Shown: positions 25,701 through 36,305 of the stretch, piece by piece | How the letters are laid out: the number at the start of each line of letters is the position of its first letter | Numbering within the stretch: position 1 is the stretch's first letter | DNA from: Halichondria panicea | Lineage: Eukaryota; Porifera; Demospongiae; Suberitida; Halichondriidae | Length of the DNA stretch: 64,000 nucleotides | Assembly (NCBI RefSeq): GCF_963675165.1 | Contig: NC_087393.1 | Span: 1,327,002 to 1,391,001, forward strand | Direction of reading: 5' to 3' | Program-made: the position numbers and the translations under genes | Notes under the pieces: model-generated | Database searches by the model: none | The model's input: only the letters and a program-made list of their open reading frames with translations | Told to the model about the DNA's origin: nothing

Positions 25701-28700
25701 GTAACAAACTGCATTAAAATCTAGGTTGGGGCAGCCAAAACTGACCATGCAGTATAGTATACAAAATAGCAAGTGGCCATATTTCAGGGCGAGTTCTGTG
25801 CAGTAATGATCAAGCTAGCAATTCGTGCCCAATAAGTATATCGAGGTGACCGTACTTGAAAGAGCTAATTAACCAGAATATTATACCAAAATTATATATA
25901 GCAGGGAATTTGTTGTTCAATTTTCGTAAACTATATCAGTTTAGGACAGTATTGTACAGTAGAATAATTTTATAGTTTTAATTCTCATGTGATGCTCGAA
26001 TGAGTGTCAAATCCCTTCTTTATAATAATTATACCGTATAGCGCAAAATTTCGTGGGTTAGTAATCCTACACAAAATTAAGTCCACGAAAATTGTTCTTT
26101 AATTAGAATTACCTGCAAAGATTTAAAGGCGTGGCTTCCGGTAAGCCGTCATTCCACGAACATTGTGCAACGAAATGCTTTTAGAGGCCAATCCACAAAA
26201 TATAAGTGCCTCGAAACTTTCGCGCTATACGGTAATATGCATTCTATAAAAAAAAGATACCCTTTGCATGTTGTTTCCTTCCATGCATGCATGTACAAAG
26301 TGGCCTATAATTATATTTATGTATAATAGCAATTGAGTAAATAATAATAATGAGCCGATTATTTTGTTATTGTATGCCATCTATAGATTCCAAGAGGATT
26401 TTTGACAATGCTATGGAAGCTGGAAAAGTGAAGGTTAGAAACACCAATGTACTCATTGTTGGAATGGCTGGAGCTGGAAAGACTGCTACAAAACACCTGA
26501 TCTTTGGTGTGCCCCCTCCTGATGTACGAAACAGCACTCCACTAGCAGAAGCTCCGATTCAAGCCCAAGTTCGTGATGTTTCAGGGATAAGAGCTCATCA
26601 AACAGGTAGTCAATGGACAACTATTGATGCCAACGATCTTGAGAAAGTTGTTGGCGATGCTGTTGCTGCAATTGGTCATCAATTGGTTGATACTTCTTCT
26701 GAAAGAATGTCACAATTGCGTCAATCAGTACAAGACATAATCCATAGGTGGAATGTATTTTCACGTACAAGGTCTGAACAGCCTCAAGCTACAGGCACCC
26801 CTGCAGGTAGTGATGTCGATGCTGTCCGTTCCGAGCTTATATGTAGCCATAGCGTTGAGCAAAGTGATATTTCTGAATACATTGTCAGTCTAGACAGTAA
26901 GTTGGTAGAAATGATCCGAAAGAGACCAGCATCTGTCAATCCCCCCTCAGTTGAGGCTTCGAAAGTACTAGGGAAAAACTGGATCTACTTTATAGACAGT
27001 GGGGGTCAGCCACACTTCCACAATATTCTTCCTCATTTTATCCAGGGTCTATCTATTGTTTTGTTTACTCATCGCCTTTGTGACAAACTTGACAATTATC
27101 CAGAAATTCACTACGTTGTGAATGATCAATCCATTGGTTCTTTTAGGTCAACCGTTAGTGTAAAAGATACACTTACGCACCTTATTCATTCCATCTGCTC
27201 TCATTCGAATGCTAGTACAGGAGCTCACAAACCGAATATGCTTTTCATTGGCACATTCCACGACAAGATTGAAGAAAGTAATGAAACTCTTGATGAAAAG
27301 AATGATCAGCTACTCCATCTTCTACCAGAAAATTATCGAGAAAAACTGATATTACATGGCAAGGAATTGGATCAGTTGATTTTTGCAATCAATGCTAAGA
27401 GTCCTAACGAAAACGATAAGGATAAAGTAAAATTTATAAGAGAAACAATAGAGTCATCTCCACCTTTTGAAGTTGATGTTCCAATTAAATGGTTTGTACT
27501 AGAAGTTTTTCTTAATAATTTTTCTAATCACTTTAATCGAAAAGTAATAAGAAAGTCGGAATGTTTAAACATAGCCAGCCAATTACTTAAGATGGAGGAG
27601 GCAGAGCTTAATGCATGTCTACAATTCTTCCATAGCAATCATCTCCTTCACTATTATCCTGTATTGCCAAATCTAGTTTTCACTAGCACTCAAGTTCTTT
27701 TGGATAAACTCACTGAACTTGTTCGAGAATCGTACCAATTAAAAGGATCCGAAAGCGTATCTTCAGCTCGACCAGGTGTTTGGCGTGACTTTCGAGACAA
27801 AGGAATTATTACACCCATAATTTTGAAGACATTTTCAAGTCACTACGTGGAGGACCTGTTTAATCCTTCAGATCTCTTTGTACTTTTTGAATATCTTCTT
27901 ATAATAACACCTTTGAGTTTCACAGAGCAAGACAAAATTGATTATTCTCAGCCTAATGCTAAGGCTTTCATGCCTTGTTTACTAGGTATACTTCCCGCAA
28001 ATGAGCTTGAAAAATATCGACTCTCAAGTGAAATAGAGCCGTTGGTGCTATCCTTCCCAAGTGGAATACTGCAATCTGGCATATTCTGTTGTCTCCAAGT
28101 TTACCTAATTCAAAACTTAAAGTGGAAACTTGTTTCTACTGACGGGAGGCCTAACATTATTGCACAGAATTGTGTAATGCTATCACATTCAAAGATGCCC
28201 TGCACAATTGTCTTGATTGACTCCTTTTCATATATCGAGGCGCATGTCCAATCTAAAATTTCAGATTATCGAATAGTTTGTCCACTGATCCGAGATGATA
28301 TTGTCAATGCACTACACGAAGCAAGTTTGGCTCTGAACTACACTGATACGGAGGAGCCAGTAGTGGCATTTTTCTGCCCTGATGACCATGCAGTGCAGGC
28401 TCCAGATCTAGAGTCCACTCCTCTTTCTCCGATTTCTTCTCCTACTACTAGATCTATCCCCAAAAGACATGTTGCTAATAGGCTGGAGTATGGTGATTAT
28501 CTCCGGTGCTCACTTCAAGATGATGTCTACCCAAAGCTAACAGAGAAGCATAATATGTGGATTGGTCCTGCTTCAAGTAGTAAGTTGTGTGCTGGTTGAA
28601 TCATGAATATTGTATACTCTAGTCTCGCGGTCATAGTTATATCTTAAAAATTGTATGGTGACTATATTGTATGATGACTATATAGCAAGTTTTTTGTGTC

Positions 28701-30012
28701 ACAGTGGAATTACTTTTGCGTGTTTTATTAACTACAACGTGCGTACCAAGACCTAGCACATAAAACCCATAGTCTTTTAGCTACCTGGTAACCGTATTTA
28801 TTCGATTTAAGGTGCATGAGTTGACACTTCTAAATGATTACAAAGCTAAAGGTCGCTATACTTTTGGAGGTTGACAGTTATTCCTTGTAGAAGTCCTTGT
28901 GTCACATATTTAAAGGATTTTAGATTTATTTTGTGTGGATGCTGTAAACACAGTGTTATATGGCATCCAGGTGAGTAGACATATGAAACAACGAATCGAA
29001 ATCTGTCACAATTATAAAACTAATAACTTGTTGTGTGTAGGCTATCCATGCTGTATACAGTGCTATAACTCACCTGTCACACACAAACAAACAAACCAAC
29101 GGACTACTATACCCGTGGCCGCCCACATACATCTCGGGTGATATAGTAGAGTTGTATTATAAGCTGTGGTATACAAATTGCTATATGAACGTAGCATAAT
29201 GCTGGTTCTAAAAGATTCCAGTGGATTCACGTTAGTCTCACATCACCACCAAATGTTCCAATATAGAACAACTTTGGGGTGTTACGAGATTAGATTTACG
29301 TGCATTTTATCATTACTCCACTTAAAACCATGTATATAGTAGGCATTCCTTCTAGCGTACGTCACAACCACATGCTGTACAAATTTGCAATAGTAATATA
29401 ATGTTTTCACTACAACTGCCAGTAGGAAAGGCAATGAATAACATCGTTACTCATTGCCTTTTCTACTAGTTTCAGTTTCAATAGTGAGTATCTGTGACGT
29501 AGGTCAGACAGAATGCCTTTTGTGTATGGAGTTGCCTAATGAACTCTTGATGACGCCTATCCAACATCTTTTGAGATTTGCAGTAATACCACAATGAGCA
29601 ATAATAGTACAGTCATGCATGTTGTATACAGACTGAGTCTTGGTGTCACACTGGCTCATTATTTACAGATTTATGGGTGATGGCTGGGAACAACCCTATT
29701 CTCAATGTTGGAATGCACTTGCAAAATGTGAGAACGACTGTGCATAGAGCCAGACTCCAATGGAAAAATATTGGTCGTGGTCTAAACGTACCCGATGATG
29801 ACCTCGAGAGCATTCATGAAGAACACTGCAAGGATCAAGACTTCCATGCTGAATGCTTGTACTATACGCTAAAGAAATGGATGCAATCAGGAATTGCTCG
29901 AATAGAAGACCTCTTGGATGTACTTGAGGGTGAAATAGTTGGGCACAAAGATCTTGTGCAGGAAATTCGTCAACAAAATGAGGAACAAAAACGTAAAATA
30001 GGACTCATTTGA
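13724..30012 (+). CDS. Roc-like GTPase with N-myristoyl start, coiled coil and death domain
   Basis: Model: 13724-13750, 16922-16954, 20930-20974, 22378-22431, 25340-25424, 26387-28579, 29669-30012, giving 926 aa. All borders are GT-AG and phases match (0,0,0,0,1,1). Residues 1-6, MGGGQS, fit an N-myristoylation signal. Residues 10-95 are charged and heptad-like. Walker A GMAGAGKT is at about 107-114 and a switch II-like DSGGQP at about 285-290. GTFHD at about 370 sits where the G4 motif is expected and departs from NKxD. VPIKWFVLE (about 446) resembles the start of a COR domain. The last exon is a death domain (about 838-915: QWKNIG, LKKWM). Known Roc/COR proteins are signalling switches; membrane anchoring and death-fold recruitment are inferred. 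Additional microexons cannot be excluded. No LRR or kinase is seen. Introns are packed with MITEs. Confidence 0.8.
14091..14197. mobile_element. ~105-bp MITE
   Basis: Ends 'atatacggcaccggatgt' and its near reverse complement flank 'aacccgaacccctccctt'. A close relative lies in an intron at 40131-40242. It sits in intron 1 of the GTPase gene. Confidence 0.6.
15000..15430 (+). repeat. Dispersed repeat in intron 1
   Basis: Part (about 15015-15150) is found inverted at about 22745-22905. The part around 15310-15420 ('atgcaagctgcgctgt') recurs at about 37140-37385. The open frame at 15174-15392 belongs to this repeat and is not counted as an exon. Confidence 0.55.
17022..17282. mobile_element. 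MITE with CTTAAGGTGACATA ends
   Basis: A perfect 14-bp inverted repeat, CTTAAGGTGACATA, bounds 261 bp of AT-rich DNA just after exon 2 of the GTPase gene. No coding capacity. Confidence 0.6.
17455..18318. mobile_element. Outer element of a nested pair
   Basis: Inverted ends share 'cttattcgatttaa'. The interior repeats 'gtcgcata' and 'ggagg' motifs symmetrically on either side of an inserted element (17597-18141). A related single end lies at about 28795-28925. Confidence 0.5.
17597..18141. mobile_element. Inner Tc1/mariner-like MITE, 545 bp
   Basis: Ends CCGTAGAAACTTGATTATTA and, on the other strand, CCGTAGAAACTGGATTATTA are flanked by TA on both sides. It interrupts the older element at 17455-18318. 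Confidence 0.65.
19178..19381. mobile_element. CCGTATAGCG-family MITE
   Basis: Ends CCGTATAGCGGGTAA with TA flanks on both sides; 'ttttcgtggg' motifs repeat inside. Relatives are at 26034-26232, 45539-45773 and, more diverged, 20515-20745, 32288-32450, 48960-49135, 55698-55855 and 61470-61640. Confidence 0.65.
19777..20177. mobile_element. Pogo-like MITE, 401 bp
   Basis: Starts CAGTAGAACCTCGCTAATC, ends with the matching reverse complement, and has TA on both sides. A partial copy in the opposite orientation follows at 20181-20514, and end fragments precede it at 19690-19770. Confidence 0.65.
20181..20514 (-). mobile_element. Inverted partial copy of the pogo-like MITE
   Basis: This is the reverse complement of most of 19800-20110, including 'agtgagtcttgtgagctctc' against its partner at 19975. 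Together the two copies form a large imperfect inverted repeat. Confidence 0.55.
21030..22131. mobile_element. Mutator-like element, 1.1 kb, 85-bp perfect TIRs
   Basis: TIRs starting TAGCCTCGATCCCAGGCCGA are identical for 85 bp (21030-21114 and its reverse complement up to 22131). A perfect 9-bp duplication, gggctatag, flanks it (21021-21029, 22132-22140). Identical TIRs suggest a recent insertion. The ~930-bp interior has no transposase. It lies between exons 3 and 4 of the GTPase gene. A miniature relative is at 30497-30526. Confidence 0.8.
23030..23478. mobile_element. Truncated family A MITE
   Basis: The left end and interior match 2184-2732 (ccatagaagagaaaggaat; gaataattcatgagaattg). 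The right inverted end is missing and the sequence passes directly into the DUF3504 pseudogene. Confidence 0.55.
23484..24140 (-). pseudogene. DUF3504 (Crypton/KIAA1958-like) gene remnant
   Basis: On the minus strand the broken frames read, in order, RFLEVTDQELQ (about 24120), KWLSVFVAETR (about 23920), LHNTMDTIYRGLRAQGVGAE (about 23750), NEEENLLWSSGV (about 23670) and YYNGKVFCLRGGHEHR (about 23560). This order and these motifs are typical of DUF3504 proteins, domesticated or mobile relatives of Crypton tyrosine recombinases. Frames change near 23595, near 23915 and near 24030, so it cannot make one protein. The catalytic C-terminal part is absent: after YAHR the sequence enters a MITE. It lies in an intron of the GTPase gene, on the opposite strand. 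Confidence 0.7.
24984..25041. repeat. 25-bp inverted repeat (hairpin)
   Basis: Arms 24984-25008 and 25017-25041 are reverse complements with one mismatch around an 8-base loop. It could be a solo transposon end pair or an RNA hairpin. It is intronic and no function is assigned. Confidence 0.7.
26034..26232. mobile_element. CCGTATAGCG-family MITE, 199 bp
   Basis: Ends CCGTATAGCGC, flanked by TA on both sides. It closely matches 45539-45773 over its whole length. It lies 155 bp before the large GTPase exon. Confidence 0.75.
28790..28925 (+). repeat. Single end of the 17455-18318 element family
   Basis: It shares 'tattcgatttaagg' and 'gtcacatattta' with the outer element at 17455-18318. No second end is nearby. 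It sits in the last intron of the GTPase gene. Confidence 0.45.
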
Positions 30013-32996
30013 TGCTTAAAGTGTATAATTATGCAACTGCACTTATTTATAGCTGTGGAGAACTTACGGATATGTACTGGTAGAACTGCATATTTATACT
30101 TTTTGTGAATGTTCTAGAATAGTGATGTATTGTTTTTGTGAATGTTCTAGAATAGTGATGTAATGTTAGAGAATGTTCTAGATTTACCATGTGTTGTTGT
30201 GCAATACCCGAATATAAAAGGGTCAGTTGTGTTTATTGCTGTGATAAATTATTAAGAACTTGACAATTAGCGCAAGCAGGCGCTGACAATAGCTATATAA
30301 AAAAAATTATAAAGACACTGTACTATAAATTAACATTTAGTAACTTTCACTTCTGGCATTACACTGTACCTTTGCACATGTACAGTGGAACCTCCAAATG
30401 TATAAAGGACACTTTGGGAGCATATAGCTTTTGTTCTCCAGTGGGCCGGGAGCTGGAGGTTATTTTAATTTTAAAAGAATTATAGATAGTCTATTTACCT
30501 AGCCTCGATCCCAGGCCGAGATCGAGGCTACTAGCTATTTACCTAGTTCAAGAAGCCAAGGAACTTGCTGAAATCAAAGGCATTCTTTGCAGTATGCAAT
30601 TAAAGACAGTATATGATTAGCTTGTTTGTAGCCCAGTACATTTTTGTGTTTAAACAGGTGCTGGACGATGGTAACAATTTTTCATGGAGACAGAAACCAG
30701 CTAGATCGTTTACAGCCTCACAGGTGCGAGACTCAACATTCCTAAGTCTACATGTACGTATATACCGACAAAGCAAGCAAATACAAACTACTCTACCATA
30801 TTAGGCATAAAATGTGGGTGTGGTTCTGATTAACTAGATCATAGATAGATTGGTGCTCTAAATCTACAATTGACTTTTGGGCCCAAATTTCCGAAAAAGC
30901 ATGCATGTAGAAGGGGATTGAAAACGGAAATGATTCACGTAATGTTTTACAATGAAGTCTACCTAGTGGCTCTATTAGCCTCCTTCGCAGCCTCTCCTTT
31001 TTCTATTCTTTGTCACAGAGAGAAAATTGGAGGAACAAAGAAAGAAAGAAGGAAGCGACAAAGAAAAAGGAGAGCCTGCCTTGCTAATTAAGTCGCGTGA
31101 TTCGAATTCCCTACTGACGGAGACAAATTTTAACGAGCGTGGGCGAGAGAAAACCTACTGTCCTCCCACCACAGTACTTGGAGCGCATTTACCAGGAACA
31201 TAATCTGTTATGAACAGTAGAGTCAGCCTTCGTGAGACCTTTAGTCAGTAGAGGAAGTATGAAAGACTAGAGTAGAGTAGACTATACTGCTGTAATAATT
31301 ATATCTACTAGTCAAGTGGGTCTGTTCTGAACTCAGGAAAAAAAACTGATAGAGATCTTTAGTCTTTAGTCTTTGCTAGGTAAGCCCTCGTCTACGATGT
31401 CTCCACACTTGATTCTGGCTTACTATCTACGATGCTAACAGCTTTTATGTTAGAGTTTGCAATGCGTAGGCATGCTGTAGCTTTTTGCTCTGTCAGGCTC
31501 ATTATAGCAATTATACATGTAAGTATGCAGTGTCATTCAATATGCAGTGCCATGCACTCTCCCTTACCTGAAACTTTCCTCTTCTTCAGGAGTCAAGGAT
31601 TCATGGCTATTTATCACGGTGCAGCTGCAGTAGGCTAGCCAGCCCCACCCTCTTGTTATGCAGAGAGAACCAGCCCCACTCTTTTATTATACGGAGAGAA
31701 CTTTGTACGACTTTGTCACTACCATGTACAGTTAGCTATAGCTAGACTAGTAATGTCAAAGACTGGAAGGGTAGTTCGTACGAACCCAACGAACTACCTC
31801 TGGATCCGCCCCTGCGGCAGTGAGACTGGCTAGTAATAAATAGGTTTAGATCAGGTACCCCATAAACAAAGTAGGCTAAGCTTAATTGTATTGGTTCTTG
31901 GCCTAAGTTAAATCTACAGTTGCTAACTGAAGAGGTTAGAAGGGGTTACTCTATATCCAAATGGCATTCTAAAATGAATGAGCTCTATCTAAGCTATGTA
32001 CATGTGGTATCTCTTTGGTGATGAAAGCTGAAGGATCTTATTTAATACTAAGTCTGAACATTTTTCTTGCGAATGGAGTCACTTGTTTGCCATGGTCGGT
32101 AGCAAATCCAATGGTAACGTTGGCTGTCTGGTTGCTTACAGAATATGCACACTGTACATGTGTGCGGGAGGGGTTAGGAATATTGTGGGAATATTAAATA
32201 GCTTGTAAGCACTTACTGGCTATTTGAAGAGGAGAAGGAAGAGCCCGGTCAGTTGATAGTGAGCATGGAAGGATTACAAACTGTACAGTGGGTAATTTTC
32301 GTTAGTGCAAATTTTTGTATCAACTATCCTTGCGGATAGTGACGTAGAACCTATATATTGCACTGCAGTTTTTATTTTCAGTTGCTCTACAATACAAAAA
32401 TTTCCACCACACGAAAATAATTTGTCTACACACTATCGTGAATGAGGTATGATATAATTATATCTAGTACCAGAACATTTATACACAAAGAAACTCTTCA
32501 AAAAAACCTACCTTTAAAAGTGGGAGTGTCTTCTTGCACTGGGCAGTCTATATACCAGCTGTGAACTTGTTAGTACACCATCGGCACGAGTCGAAACAGC
32601 ACTCTTCAAGTTCCAATATTGTGGAACCACTGTACTCACCACCCTAGACTCGATAGACCTCATCAGTACAGTATACTTGTCCTGCACTAACCGCTCTTCG
32701 ATGTCTTAAACTCTCGTCCATGTCTTTTCACCAAGTGTAGTGTCTCTCAGCCTGTTCAGTCAGATGACGAAGTCTACTCTGTGCTCTCGAGATTCTACGG
32801 GCGCTTATGACCATTTGTCTGTTGTTGAGTTGCTCGAAAAAATTTTTGACAGCTTGATGAGCAGGCATGTCTTTACGAGGCACACATGTTAGGCAACTAT
32901 GCACACATCTTACTACACCTTGGACAACTCTGCAGAAAAGGGGGGTAGGGCTCGTAATTTTAGCTGTAGGTCAAGGTGTGTTCCCGCCCACTCAAC
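30013..32996. other. Intergenic repeats between the GTPase and transporter genes
   Basis: A ~35-bp unit containing 'gaatgttctagaatagtgatg' is repeated at about 30104-30180. A miniature palindrome of the TAGCCTCGATCC family is at 30497-30526. The end of a family A MITE, inverted, is at 30907-30970. An imperfect inverted repeat around 'agcctctcctttttct' spans about 30968-31093. A diverged CCGTATAGCG-family relative with 'gggtaattttcgtt' is at about 32288-32450. No convincing exon is seen except the doubtful minus-strand frame described at 32535-32937. Confidence 0.5.
32535..32937 (-). other. Doubtful cysteine-rich minus-strand frame
   Basis: A frame open from a good acceptor (pyrimidine tract then CAG, about 32938) runs through RCVHSC, LTCVPRKD and NFFEQLNN to TGG TGA at about 32732. 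If a weak donor (ACTTG then gtgaaa) is joined to the AG before 'tggttcc' (about 32632), the frame continues through EECCFDSCRWC to a TAG at about 32538. No start exon was found, the second acceptor has no pyrimidine tract, and the frame lies antisense to the transporter promoter region. It may be chance. Confidence 0.2.
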
Positions 32997-33008
32997 ATGG
33001 CCTCTTGA
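32997..33008 (+). promoter_or_regulatory. Possible upstream ORF of the transporter
   Basis: ATG GCC TCT TGA, with the favourable context caacATGG, ends three bases before the proposed transporter start at 33012. If it lies in the mRNA it would lower initiation at the main start. Confidence 0.3.
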
Positions 33009-33011
33009 AGG

Positions 33012-35836
33012 ATGTCGATGGTGGGAGATATTCAACGAAATACTGAAGTAAAAGAGCCAGCAAGCTTGAAGGACGGAGCAGGTAATGGTGCTGTTAAGCT
33101 AGAAAAGAAGGCAAGGTATCCATATGGAGCTGTCTTCTTCCTACTGACTTCTACAGTTGGGCAAAGGTGAATTGATACAATGCAGCTGGCTATTCACTAA
33201 AAATGGGTGCACATTATGGGTATTTTTTCTTCAGCTACTCTGGGATAGGTCTCCAAGCAGTACTGGAGTTGTATTTCACTCGGTTTTTGTTTGTGTGTTT
33301 GACTCAGGCGGATCAGCTGGGCACAGCAGCCGTCAACGTGTACATTGCTCTCTACCAGATATGTGCCTTGTCAGCAGGATTCTTAGCAGATAGGATTCTA
33401 GGTGAGCACCATACACATAAAAATATTTGATATTACTGCTGGATTGAGCATTGTATCATAATTATATTGTAAAGGCAACTTCTTGACTCAAGTTCTAAGC
33501 ACTCTGTTGACTACTATTGGGATATGCCTTCTATCATTCTCCACATGGCAGTACACAGTGTCTCCACCTGGTTGCTGTGTTGCCAATAGCAACAACAAGT
33601 CTGTGTACCTATCCGGATCTGAATATAGTGGCTCTTTTAACTGGAGCTCAAATTGCAGCGAGCTGGACAAAGTGACTATCCTTAATCAGATCGATCTCAA
33701 CATCTCTCCAACGCTAAATATGGTCCTCTCTATAATTGGATTAACTGTGAGAACAGTTTTAAATCACTCTGTATGCTACTTTGAGAATTATCCTCCACCT
33801 AGTTTTTCTCTGTTGGGTACGGGCACATCAATGCTATACAGAGTGTTCTTGTTGCAGACCAGTTTACAGAAGAACAGGTGACCACCCAACACACACATAG
33901 TCTCACAAGCAGATGTCAGAAGGGGAGGAAAGACTTTTGACGTCTCTTTAAGTTCCTCCCCCCTCCCGCTGACGCCTGCTTGCGAGACTAACACACCCCT
34001 CTTTACTTGTGTACCATGCATGTAATGAGCTTTTAACAGTAATGTAATGAATGGTAACTGTTAGACATAATAAAGTTCGAGCAGTGAGTGAGAAATTCCC
34101 TCCCTCTACAATGCACACAGACTAAGTCGAAGGAGCGGTCATTCTCCTGGTATTACTGGTGTTGTAACATCGGGGCCCTAGTGGGGGAGTCCGGGATGCC
34201 AGTTCTCAGACAGTCAGTAGGGTTTATCATCGCTTGGATCACCATTCTTGGTAACTATTGTAGTACTTCCTTACTTCTGTGCTTTGCTTCTGTCTAAATT
34301 CTTAGAATCACCTCTTTATACTGTTGATACCACTTTGATAGATTAATTTATTCAGGGACAACATCAAGCTCAGCGATCCTATTTTTCAGTGGAGGCTACC
34401 TGTATTTCAAAAAGAAACCGGAGCGATTAAAATGTGCCTGTTCAAAGAAGCCATCTTCTAATGAGACAAATCCTCTCCTCAATAAAGAACAGAGGACTAC
34501 TAGTCAGTACCTCAAGACCAGGTTAAAGGAGCTCCTGCCGTTTGTGGGCGTGTTCACACCACTCATTGTTTTCTGGGCTATTTTCTACCAGCAAAACTCG
34601 ACCTGGATTCTGCAAGGCACCATGATGAACTGTCACCTTGGAGCTCTGCACGTACCACCAGGTTTGTATTCTCTAGGTGTTCATGCATGGTCCTGGACAA
34701 TCATTGATCCTATAGCTGTCCTAGACATTACATTTGTAATAGTCCCTTGTAAGTACATAGGTCCATTACCATTAATTATCCTAGTTAAAGTGCCTCCGTG
34801 CTATCATTTGGCTTCATATCCATGCAATACAGAATCTCAGTAAGCAAACGTATATAGATCCTCTTACACAAACTCCACATAGGTGTAATGCATGTATGCA
34901 CTGTAGATTTGATGCCGAGTGTGAATGACTTCCTAGTGTTGTTCATCATCCCTGTTTTGGACTACATTGTCTACCCCCACCTGGAGAAGACAATGGGAGT
35001 TAAAATACGACCTCTACACAAGGTACATGTAGTCAATAGTTTTGTGAAAATATGGGCCTTTCTATATTGTTCATTTGTAACAATAATGATTGCATTCACC
35101 CCACAACATTTTTATACAGGGATTTTTCATACATATTGCCTTTGTGGTTGTATGGTGTTTATACTGCGTACGCCCATTCACTGATATTACTTTAACTCTG
35201 CAGTTAGTAGCAGGCATGATGTCGGCTGCATTAAGCTTCCTGCTGTCAGGTTTGCTACAGCTCTACCTTGTTAAGTTGCCCCAGGGGCAGGACTGCCTAG
35301 GGGATATCAGTATAGCATGGCAACTACCACAGATCGTTCTCATATCATTTGCTGAAGTGTTGGTTGCAGTCACTGGGCTAGAGTTTGCCTACTCACAAGC
35401 ACCACCTGACTTTAGGTAAGTGAATGTAACCTCCAGTGGCCACAATGCATATGGATCTAGGGTATTACATTTGATAGCCACAGCTGTTTTAAAGCACTAA
35501 TAATACAACATGCACACCAACCACTTTTATAAGTGCTTTAATATTGTATCTGATTGCCTACACATTCGCAGCTACATTGATTTTGTATCATAGCCGTAAT
35601 TATTGCCGTCAGGTGTGTATAACTTTAACGTCTCCCCTTTATATACATGCAGGAACGTCATCACCTCATTCTGGTTTATCTCCCAGGCCCTGGGCACTCT
35701 ACTGAATGCTGGTCTGGCACAGATCCCAGGCCTCACTCTCAGAGATGAGTTTTTCATGTACACTGGACTCATGGCACTAGTGACTGCTCTGTTCGTAGCC
35801 GTTAACTGGAGATTCAAGTATAGAGACCCTAGCTAA
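33012..35836 (+). CDS. Proton-coupled peptide/histidine transporter, SLC15 (POT) family
   Basis: Exons 33012-33166, 33235-33401, 33475-33746, 33803-33877, 34121-34250, 34356-34661, 34907-35022, 35204-35415, 35653-35836; all GT-AG with matching phases; 538 aa, a usual length for SLC15A3/A4-like members. The family moves di/tripeptides and histidine with protons across plasma or endolysosomal membranes. Visible marks: GYGHINA and VADQFTEEQ in exon 4, matching the POT region G-x-G-x-x...ADQF; FWAIFYQQNSTWILQG in exon 6; PLHK then LVAGMMSAALSF at the exon 7/8 border; many hydrophobic spans. A longer exon 8 start at an upstream AG is open, but it breaks the family alignment. Starts with MSMVGD; an earlier ATG makes only a three-codon frame. 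Partial copies lie at 1-1112 and 41153-41266. Which SLC15 subtype is not settled. Confidence 0.9.
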
Positions 35837-36305
35837 CTATTAGTACACGTACAATTTATGCATTTACTGCTGTATGTGCGTTGAATGTGTATGTGTTTGT
35901 ATAGTACGACCCTCGTGATCACTGAATTGATCACCTTGAGCTAAAAATGACTGCTGTAACTACTGGCCCAACACATCAATGCCACACACTGTGTTTCAAG
36001 CAGGCCCGTAGGAAGCGGTCAAGCTGACCTGACCACTCTTCGTAGCTATAGCTAGATAATGGTCGTCATTTTTGTTTAGCTTTTTGCCTCCGAACCATAT
36101 GGATTAATAATAAAAGACAGTGGATTTTTTTCTATTACTGGCCTAACCACTATCAAATTGCTTCCTACGGGCTTGGGTTTGAATGTATTGAGAGTGTCAG
36201 ACTAGCCAGCCACCAAGCAAACAACCTTGTCCATTGAATTATTACTTGACATACCATACTACTTAAGACTTGCATTAAAAAACAAACCCAACAATCGTGT
36301 CTAGA

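Noticed and set aside
26350-26386. ATG at 26350 as start of the GTPase protein
   Set aside because: An acceptor (ctatag) at 26386 joins upstream exons in exact phase, and the residues MSRLFCYCMPSI come from the intron end.
32535-32640. Insulin/IGF-like peptide gene
   Set aside because: CCxxxC is present, but the expected last cysteine is misplaced and neither a B chain with a CG motif nor a signal peptide could be found. Kept only as a doubtful frame.
35090-35203. Longer start of transporter exon 8 at an upstream AG (GFFIHIAF...)
   Set aside because: It is open, but it would insert an extra hydrophobic segment between PLHK and LVAGMMSAALSF, breaking the POT family pattern. The AG at 35203 restores it.
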